This document shows positions 58,446 to 64,000 of a stretch of 64,000 nucleotides of DNA, piece after piece (within the stretch, counting starts at the first letter, position 1; each line of letters starts with the position of its first letter). This DNA is from Leptolyngbya sp. SIO1E4. Its GTDB lineage: Bacteria > Cyanobacteriota > Cyanobacteriia > Phormidesmidales > Phormidesmidaceae. The notes beneath the pieces were generated by a model, which searched no databases, was not told the DNA's origin, and saw only the letters and a program-made list of their open reading frames with translations. Location of the stretch: positions 496,001 through 560,000 of the forward strand of contig JAAHFU020000004.1 of assembly GCA_010672825.2 (NCBI GenBank). Direction: 5' to 3'. The translations under genes were made by a program, and so were the position numbers.

Positions 58446-59039
58446 CTATGGATTGATCGGTTGAGGCTCCAAGCCCTGCCACAGGACGCTGATCGCCTCC
58501 GAAATGGCATGTTCGGTGTCAGCAGAACGACGTGCCTCGATAGTCTCAGACAAGGCCAAATTGTGTAAATGTGAGAGTAAAACGGAGGCTGCCACTGACC
58601 TTCTATCGGGTTGAATTCGCGCTAAGTCCGCTTCAGCATTCAGGTATGCGTTCAGTTCCTGTTCTATTTGCATCACAGGCAGGGTGTGTCGTTGCAAAAA
58701 AGTTTGCATATCGAAGGATGGATGACTTATCAGAGCTAGAAAAACGGGCATCACCTCCCGAAAGTAGGCCACAATCTGTAAACTGATTGCCTCTAAATTT
58801 GTCGTGACCTGTTTCTGCCCAGGCTGAACACCAAACATTGCCTGGAAGTGCATTTGGGGCGGTACCATGGCAGCAAAGAACAGCTCTTCCTTCGTACCAA
58901 ATCGCTGAAAGATAACAGTTTCAGAGATTCCAACTCGCTTAGCGAGAGTTCGTGTAGAAGCTTTTGCACTTTCCTGGAGAAATAGCGATCGCGCAGCCGC
59001 CAGAATTTCATCATCTGTAATCGTTTTATTCCGAGGCAT
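58446..59039 (-). CDS. TetR-family regulator
   Basis: The 197-aa protein has a TetR helix-turn-helix (ILAAARSLFLQESAKASTRT, LAKRVGISETVIFQRFGTKE) and a helical ligand domain with a typical C-terminal half. The upstream Coq4-like gene is 63 nt away on the same strand, so the two may form an operon. The twin palindromes at 59575-59652 are the natural operator for this regulator. The inducing signal is unknown. Confidence 0.92.
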   Translation of the reverse strand: MPRNKTITDDEILAAARSLFLQESAKASTRTLAKRVGISETVIFQRFGTKEELFFAAMVPPQMHFQAMFGVQPGQKQVTTNLEAISLQIVAYFREVMPVFLALISHPSFDMQTFLQRHTLPVMQIEQELNAYLNAEADLARIQPDRRSVAASVLLSHLHNLALSETIEARRSADTEHAISEAISVLWQGLEPQPINP

Positions 59040-59102
59040 TTAAGGTATCTAGGCTCACAAGATCTTGTGTCTAATCCAGGAATGGTTTAGATGTACTTGA
59101 AT

Positions 59103-59546
59103 TTACAAGGTAATGCCGTGCTCTTGGCGAATTTCGGTTAGCGACTGGCTTTTCAACCGAGAAAGCTCTTCCATGGCAACTCTTTTTTTCATGCGTAAGC
59201 TCTTGAAGAGAATGCCGATGATGCGTGGCAAACTGGCCAACCAGATACTCATTAGCTTGACATGTCCAATGCCAGATACAGCACGCCCATGTTCTTGGGT
59301 GGCAACAGCACGGTGCATTTCGCTCAGGTTAGCGGTTGTGGCAAAGAGCATCCAGACATGGGCGGCGATTTCATCTTGAACAGACGTGCCACAACCAAAC
59401 AGGACATGTACCGCATCATGCTGATCAGTCAGCTGCTCAAGGTCAGTAGAGGTTCTACTGGTAAAATCTTCAGTCTCTGATGCCCGCATTTTCCGGATTG
59501 CTTCACCCAGTGTCATCGAGGCATCGGAGTGGATGTGTTCTCTCAT
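59103..59546 (-). CDS. Coq4-like protein
   Basis: The ATG at 59546 gives 147 aa; a TTG five codons upstream is an alternative. The motif HDAVH followed after 11 residues by Glu (HDAVHVLFGCGTSVQDE) is the HDxxHx11E metal site of Coq4, the quinone-biosynthesis factor. AAHVWMLFATTANLSEMHRA and a C-terminal basic helix follow. Coq4 acts in ubiquinone synthesis, a quinone cyanobacteria do not make, so its role here is unclear. It is placed upstream of tetR and downstream of the twin palindromes. Confidence 0.8.
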   Translation of the reverse strand: MREHIHSDASMTLGEAIRKMRASETEDFTSRTSTDLEQLTDQHDAVHVLFGCGTSVQDEIAAHVWMLFATTANLSEMHRAVATQEHGRAVSGIGHVKLMSIWLASLPRIIGILFKSLRMKKRVAMEELSRLKSQSLTEIRQEHGITL

Positions 59547-59574
59547 AACAATGTTCTTCAAGCGTATGCAAAGA

Positions 59575-59652
59575 ATATATAAGCAAGTGCTTGCTTATAT
59601 ATGAATATAATCATGCTCCATATTTTATTTATAAGCAAGTGCTTGCTTATAA
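59575..59652. promoter_or_regulatory. twin palindromic operators, probably for the TetR regulator
   Basis: Two near-identical palindromes share the core TAAGCAAG-TG-CTTGCTTA: arms of 13 bp at 59575-59602 and of 11 bp at 59629-59652. Their centres are 52 bp apart. They lie between the Coq4-like/TetR genes and the divergent MFS exporter and would allow control of both directions. Confidence 0.85.
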
Positions 59653-59766
59653 TCTTTTGAATAGAAATACCTAAGCCTTGTAGTTTGTCCCAGATGCCCC
59701 CCGGGGGGATATACATTGAAGCTATAACCAAGCCTGTGTCGCTATTCTGAAAACCCTTTAAGAACG

Positions 59767-61128
59767 ATGTTTTCAATGCCGCGCTTATTCCAATGCCTGA
59801 GAAATCCTATCTTTGCTCGTCTCTACTTAGCGCAGACGATTAACCTGATTGGTGATGCCTTCACCTGGTTAGGCTTGGCGCTATTAGCTTTTGAGCTAGC
59901 GGGGGAGAAAGCCGGAGTCATTTTGTCTGGGGCACTCACCCTGCGAGTCACTGCCTATGTCGTACTGTCGCCACTGGCAGGCGTGATCGCCGACCGCGTT
60001 AACCGCAAACGCATCATGGCCGTGACCCATTTGGCACGAATGGTCATCGTGTGTCTATTGCCCTTCGTCACTCAGCCCTGGCAAATTTACGCGATTGTAT
60101 TTGCCCTTAATGTGTGCTCTGCCTTTTTTAAGCCGACGTATACGGCCACGATTCCCTTAGTGGCCACTCAAGATGAATATCCCATTGCGATCGCCCTTTC
60201 AAGTGCTACCTACCAGCTCCTAGGGGTTTTAGGGCCTGGTCTCGCTGGAGGTGTTGCCGCCTTTATCGGTACCCGACAGGTGTTTTTCTTGGATAGCATC
60301 ACGTTTCTGATGGCGGCTATTTTGGTACTTACTCTGCCGCCGCAACGGATGATGGTTCCCACTCAGCAGGAGACTAAAACTGTTCGTCGCACATGGCAGG
60401 ATGCTCGTACCGGAACAACCTGTCTGTTCAGTGACCCCTTAATTCGGTATGCCTTGGGAATGCAACTTGTCGCCGCGATCGCAGGGGCCGCTATCCTGGT
60501 CAATACAGTGGGTTATGTCCAAGGCACCCTTCAACTTGGCAAGCTTGAATATGGCTGGGCCATGGCCGCTTTTGGCATTGGTGCAACCCTGGCATCCCTC
60601 GGTTTGGGTACTTTAGTCAACCAGAAGCGCAAACAGACAGCGTTCATCAGCCTCGGGGCGGCTCTGATTACACTGGCTCTCTTGCCTGCCAATTGGGTCA
60701 GCTTAGGTGGGTTACTACTGTTGTGGTCAGTGGCCGGTGTAGGACAGACCTTTGTCAATGTTCCGACGCAGACATTAATCGCTGATCGGGTTGCCGTTGA
60801 GGCCCAAGGGCGAGTTTATGGTGCCCACTTTGCATGGAGTCATCTGTGGTGGGCCTTCTCCTATCCCCTAGCAGGATGGCTGGGAAGCCATTTACCGACG
60901 TCTGCTTTTTGGGGTAGCAGCCTGATTGGTGCTGTGATTCTGGGTGTGGCTCATCTAGTTTTCCAAGCCAAACAACAGTCTGGTTTGAAAAGTGGACTGT
61001 GGCATGAGCACGAACATACCCACGATGAACAGCATCAGCACCAGCATGGTTATTGGCTAGGTCTAGCTGGAATGAACTCCCATAGCCACTTACACTTCCA
61101 TCACGCCCAACAGTCAGAATGCTCTTGA
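59767..61128 (+). CDS. MFS nickel/cobalt exporter, NreB/NrsD-like, with His-rich tail
   Basis: The 453-aa transporter has about 12 membrane segments and the motif-A region GVIADRVNRKRIMAVTHLAR after TM2, as in NreB-type exporters (start RNPIFARLYLAQTINLIGDA). The C-terminal ~45 residues contain many His (WHEHEHTHDEQHQHQHGYW, SHSHLHFHHAQQSECS), a known trait of NreB/NrsD nickel exporters. It should export Ni and perhaps Co. The start ATG follows the operator region by ~115 nt. Confidence 0.9.
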   Translation: MFSMPRLFQCLRNPIFARLYLAQTINLIGDAFTWLGLALLAFELAGEKAGVILSGALTLRVTAYVVLSPLAGVIADRVNRKRIMAVTHLARMVIVCLLPFVTQPWQIYAIVFALNVCSAFFKPTYTATIPLVATQDEYPIAIALSSATYQLLGVLGPGLAGGVAAFIGTRQVFFLDSITFLMAAILVLTLPPQRMMVPTQQETKTVRRTWQDARTGTTCLFSDPLIRYALGMQLVAAIAGAAILVNTVGYVQGTLQLGKLEYGWAMAAFGIGATLASLGLGTLVNQKRKQTAFISLGAALITLALLPANWVSLGGLLLLWSVAGVGQTFVNVPTQTLIADRVAVEAQGRVYGAHFAWSHLWWAFSYPLAGWLGSHLPTSAFWGSSLIGAVILGVAHLVFQAKQQSGLKSGLWHEHEHTHDEQHQHQHGYWLGLAGMNSHSHLHFHHAQQSECS

Positions 61129-61280
61129 GCAGGTGGATGGAAGCAGAGCGGTTCTGTCGCAATAATGCAGGAGTAGTAAATTGATAGACCTGCTCCCACA
61201 AACAGCCAAGGGCTGAGGGTGGGGATGATAGCGATGGCAACTTGTCTGAGGGGGCGGGATCATAGCGATGTGTGACCCTG

Positions 61281-62378
61281 CTAACCGCCCAGATAGCAAT
61301 GACAATCAGGCTTTTCAATAAGAGATGCAGCAAGGCGATTTAAGGTGACTGCGGCCAATAGCCCACCTCCCAATGTGCCCTCCACCGTGAGGTAGGGGAT
61401 AGGGAGCTGCATCAGTTGACGCTTGGCGGCAGGGGCATGACTAAAGCCGATCGGCAAACCAATGATCAGTGCAGGCTGACGATGGTGTTGGGAAATCGCC
61501 TCGCAGAGTTTTATCAATACCGAAGGTGCATAGCCCACAACCCAAATGTTGCCGTCGATGAGCTGGCAGAGTCGTTCCTGGAAATCGGTTTCTTGCCAGA
61601 AAGCTTGCTCTGCATGGGTCACGCTACTGATGTGGGGATCTGCGAGCAATGTGGTCCATTGGCAACCTAGATGGGTGAGCCGGGTCTGATCCAGCGTGTT
61701 GGTCACTGCTGGCACATCACCGATAACGGTGCAGCCCCTTTGAAGAGACTCACGGGCTGCTTTGATAGCATCTTGACTAAAGCGGACAAACGCTGCCAAG
61801 CTCACATCACCGCAGGCCAAAACTAGATGGGACAAGACATCGACCTCAATTTCGGGGCGTTGAGACAGATCGGGAAGCAAGTGCTGGAGAGCTTCGTGAA
61901 AGTTTTCGGGATGGTCGGATGCGGCCGCATCAAGATGATGCCAAAGGTCGGCGCTGAGGAACTGGGCGCTTTGAGTTTCGGCATCCAGGAGCCGAAGTTG
62001 AGCGATCGCGTCTGCCTGAATTGACTGACAGCCCTGATCGCGTCCCAGTAGACTTTCCAACGCGGTTGCCGTTTGCCGCAATTTGATGAGTCGCTGCAAG
62101 ATGGTTTGATACTGCTGCTGAAGCTGGGGTAACAGCGAATCCGTCCCATTGGATTGGGCCTGCTCAGTCAACATCTGTTTGATATGGGAGAGCTGAAATC
62201 CTTGCTGCTTCAGCGCCGCAATGCGCTTTAATCGCTGCACATCGGTATCGCTATACAGTCGATAGTTACCATGGGAGCGCTCCGGCTGCGGCAGTAGCCC
62301 AATCTGATGGTAGTGCCGCACCATACGAGGCGTCATGCCATGGCCAACGGTCTGAGTCAGTTCTTTGATGGTAAGCAT
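61281..62378 (-). CDS. coaR: CoaR, cobalt-responsive MerR-type regulator with precorrin-isomerase domain
   Basis: From the ATG at 62378 the protein is 365 aa. A MerR helix-turn-helix (MTPRMVRHYHQIGLLPQPER, NYRLYSDTDVQRLKRIAALK) and coiled coil are followed from ~residue 165 by a CbiC precorrin-8X methylmutase-like domain (DPHISSVTHAEQAFWQETDF, LIIGLPIGFSHAPAAKRQ). It ends DCHCYLGG; the Cys-His-Cys motif (C359-H360-C361) is the cobalt site known in CoaR. CoaR activates coaT when cobalt is high. The gene is divergent from coaT with overlapping promoter DNA. Confidence 0.95.
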   Translation of the reverse strand: MLTIKELTQTVGHGMTPRMVRHYHQIGLLPQPERSHGNYRLYSDTDVQRLKRIAALKQQGFQLSHIKQMLTEQAQSNGTDSLLPQLQQQYQTILQRLIKLRQTATALESLLGRDQGCQSIQADAIAQLRLLDAETQSAQFLSADLWHHLDAAASDHPENFHEALQHLLPDLSQRPEIEVDVLSHLVLACGDVSLAAFVRFSQDAIKAARESLQRGCTVIGDVPAVTNTLDQTRLTHLGCQWTTLLADPHISSVTHAEQAFWQETDFQERLCQLIDGNIWVVGYAPSVLIKLCEAISQHHRQPALIIGLPIGFSHAPAAKRQLMQLPIPYLTVEGTLGGGLLAAVTLNRLAASLIEKPDCHCYLGG

Positions 62379-62380
62379 AG

Positions 62381-62414
62381 CCTTGACTTTAACATCAATG
62401 TCAAGGTTTATTCT
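62381..62414 (+). promoter_or_regulatory. coaT promoter with 20-bp spacer and CoaR operator
   Basis: The inverted repeat CCTTGAC / GTCAAGG (62381-62387 and 62400-62406) contains a TTGACT -35 box (62383-62388). A TATTCT -10-like box (62409-62414) follows after a 20-bp spacer. Long spacers are the rule for MerR-activated promoters, and 20 bp matches what is known for coaT. Confidence 0.8.
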
Positions 62415-62445
62415 GGTGCCCCTGACACAATGAACTTCGGTTGGC

Positions 62446-63354
62446 ATGGCTCACAGCTTTCCCATTCCTTGGCAGCAGCGATTTCAGCATTGGCTGCAGA
62501 CATATCCAGAGGCGATCGCAGCCGTTACCTGTGGACTCCTGACCCTGTTGGGCTGGTTCGCGCTGGTTGGCACTTGGATTGGCATAGGTATTTGGATCTT
62601 ATTAGCGGCTTACGTCATCGGCGGGTTCGATAATGCCCGAGAAGGCGTGACGACCCTGTGGCAAGAGCACGAACTGGATGTTGACTTACTGATGATCGTG
62701 GCGGCATTGGGGGCGGCCATCCTCGGTCTATGGCAGCGACAGTATTACCTGCTGGTAGATGGAGCCGTGCTGATTTTAATCTTTGCCATTAGTGGAGCGC
62801 TGGAAAGTATTGCCATGTATCGGACGGAGCGAAATATCCGCAGTTTGATGCAGCTTGCGCCAGATCGAGCCCGGGTGATGGTGCAGGGCCAGGAGCAGAT
62901 GGTGGCAACGCAGCAGTTGCGAGTAGGTGATCGCATCTTGATTAAACCGGGGGAACTCGTTCCGACCGATGGCCTGATTCAGGAAGGTCACAGCGCTGTG
63001 AATCAAGCGCCCCTCACGGGGGAATCGATTCCGGTAGAGAAGGCGATCGGTGATGAAGTGTTTGCAGGCACCATTAACGGTAATGGTGCTTTGACCGTGG
63101 AGTTGCATAAGCCGCCAGAGAGCAGCCTGATTCAGCGAGTGATTCGGCTGGTGGAGCAGGCTAAAACCTCCGCTCCGCCGTCCCAACAGTTTTTGGAAAC
63201 CTTTGAGCGGGGCTATGCCAAGGTCGTTGTGGGGGCGGGGCTCCTGCTAGCACTCCTGCCGCCGCTGCTGTTGCAGTGGAGTTGGGAAACAACTATCTAC
63301 CGGGCACTGATTTTTCTGGTGGTAGCTTCGCCCTGCACTGAGGATTCCGCCTAA
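62446..63354 (+). CDS. coaT: CoaT cobalt P-type ATPase, truncated at the SPC motif
   Basis: The 302-aa product has the N-terminal membrane segments (AAVTCGLLTLLGWFALVGTW, LLMIVAALGAAILGL) and the actuator domain with TGES (NQAPLTGESIPVEKAIGD), then TM segments up to VVASPC. After Cys297 it reads TEDSA and stops. A normal CoaT (~640 aa) continues with the second half of the transport site, the DKTGT phosphorylation domain and two more TMs, all missing here. The truncated product cannot be an active pump. The cut falls exactly at the SPC codons. Confidence 0.9.
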   Translation: MAHSFPIPWQQRFQHWLQTYPEAIAAVTCGLLTLLGWFALVGTWIGIGIWILLAAYVIGGFDNAREGVTTLWQEHELDVDLLMIVAALGAAILGLWQRQYYLLVDGAVLILIFAISGALESIAMYRTERNIRSLMQLAPDRARVMVQGQEQMVATQQLRVGDRILIKPGELVPTDGLIQEGHSAVNQAPLTGESIPVEKAIGDEVFAGTINGNGALTVELHKPPESSLIQRVIRLVEQAKTSAPPSQQFLETFERGYAKVVVGAGLLLALLPPLLLQWSWETTIYRALIFLVVASPCTEDSA

Positions 63355-63374
63355 ACATCTACTTCCTTCACTTA

Positions 63375-63420
63375 TTTGGCAAACTTCGGCGCGCACGAAT
63401 TTACTAAGCAGTTTGCCAAA
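63375..63420. repeat. 11-bp inverted repeat after truncated coaT
   Basis: TTTGGCAAACT and AGTTTGCCAAA are separated by 24 nt in the gap between coaT and the metal permease gene. It may be the scar of the event that truncated coaT, or a regulator site for the permease gene. Confidence 0.75.
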
Positions 63421-63470
63421 ATCCTTAAAACGCGTTCGTTATCGCCATACTTGTTACCTTCCTTGCCATC

Positions 63471-64000
63471 ATGACCATTGCAGCTGAAATTACCCGCGTG
63501 ATTGAACTGTTTCAACTGCCCTTTATGCAGCGAGCACTGATGGGGGGTGTGTTGACTGGCCTCATGGGAGGACTACTGGGCAGCTTTACTATCCTGCGGC
63601 AATTATCGTTTTTTAGCGAAGCCCTAGGAGAATCAGCCCTGCTAGGCATCGGCATTGGATTGCTACTGGGTTTGGAAGAATCCTGGATATTATTTCCTTT
63701 TGCGGTCGTGTTTGCTCTCTGTATTGCCTACTTTTTAGAGCGTACTAACCTCTGGACAGATACTCTATTGAACATTGTGTGCTCATCTTCTCTAGCTCTG
63801 GGCATCATTCTGCTCAGCTTTCAAGATGGGTATCAGGGGGGCATTGACAGCCTACTATTTGGCGATATTCTGGCAGTCCGAACCACCGACCTGATTGCTA
63901 GCAGCATACTTTTCGTGGTGTGCGCCGGGTTTATTGCTTTAACTCTGCGATCGCAGATTCTCCTCACCCTACACGAACCAATGGCAATAGCCAGGGGTGT
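63471..64000 (+). CDS. ABC-3 family metal permease (ZnuB/MntB-like), 3' end cut by window
   Basis: The frame is open from the ATG at 63471 to the window edge (176 codons). It encodes LMGGVLTGLMGGLLGSFTIL, LSFFSEALGESALLGIGIGL, SSSLALGIILLSFQDGYQGG and LLFGDILAVRTTDLIASSIL, the pattern of zinc/manganese ABC-3 permeases. No ATPase or binding-protein gene is visible upstream; they may be further right, or may have been lost with the coaT 3' end. Confidence 0.88.
   Translation, partial: MTIAAEITRVIELFQLPFMQRALMGGVLTGLMGGLLGSFTILRQLSFFSEALGESALLGIGIGLLLGLEESWILFPFAVVFALCIAYFLERTNLWTDTLLNIVCSSSLALGIILLSFQDGYQGGIDSLLFGDILAVRTTDLIASSILFVVCAGFIALTLRSQILLTLHEPMAIARG

Noticed and set aside
1-64000. tRNA, rRNA or CRISPR arrays
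   Set aside because: I saw no tRNA-like cloverleaf, rRNA stretch or regularly spaced repeats, although a tool scan was not possible.

Overview
The window is cyanobacterial chromosome. The octamer GCGATCGC (HIP1) and its core recur throughout, and CoaR/CoaT, NrsR/NrsS-like regulators, an IS630-type element and HIP-rich intergenic DNA all fit. The style suggests a filamentous Leptolyngbya-like lineage, but that placement is only a guess.

1-12.8 kb (minus strand): a long operon for an extracellular-type contractile injection system (CIS), read from right to left. The order is DUF4255 cap/terminator, a carboxypeptidase-regulatory-like protein, sheath 1, tube 1, sheath 2, tube 2, an Afp7-like adaptor, a 54-aa protein, a gpD-like hub, a gpV-like spike, a protein with a double hydrophobic C-terminus, gp25 and an Afp11-type baseplate protein cut by the window edge. 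No AAA ATPase, tape measure or effector is visible, so the locus probably continues to the left. Three of the proteins carry unusual low-complexity inserts or tails.

13-16.5 kb: a divergent gene of unknown function, a LuxR-type regulator and a secreted lipoprotein.

16.6-29.6 kb: an AT-richer island of small, mostly minus-strand orphan genes. They include an Imm11/DUF1629-type immunity protein, a pentapeptide protein, an ankyrin protein and several small membrane proteins. Between them lie at least four short RHS/YD-repeat remnants, a broken toxin tail, a broken immunity paralog, an IS630 element, a decayed REP-associated transposase and dispersed hairpins and repeats. It reads as the remains of a polymorphic-toxin (RHS) locus in which immunity genes outlived the toxins. 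A YdeP-type molybdopterin oxidoreductase sits inside it. The island's right edge abuts a metallo-hydrolase lacking its N-terminal half.

29.7-33.8 kb: a flippase, a HxlR regulator divergent from a GST and an MdaB-like quinone reductase, and a LysE exporter.

33.9-41.8 kb: a putative metal-handling cluster with two YHYH-domain secreted proteins, a cation diffusion facilitator, a His-rich secreted repeat protein and an OmpR/histidine kinase pair. A ~20-aa repeat is shared by one YHYH protein and the His-rich protein.

41.9-50.4 kb: a polyol locus with a mannitol/sorbitol-type ABC transporter (binding protein, two permeases, ATPase) and a mannitol 2-dehydrogenase on the minus strand, divergent from a ROK fructokinase and a SorC-type regulator. 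Repeated AAGCTCATAA boxes lie between the two arms. A broken partial copy of the regulator lies 1.3 kb downstream, beyond two AT-rich orphan genes.

52.3-64 kb: a nickel/cobalt resistance island. It has an NrsS/NrsR-like two-component system divergent from a short adaptor plus an RND pump, a TetR/Coq4-like pair divergent from an NreB/NrsD-like MFS exporter with twin palindromic operators, and CoaR divergent from coaT. coaT ends abruptly at its SPC motif. An ABC-3 family metal permease runs off the right edge.
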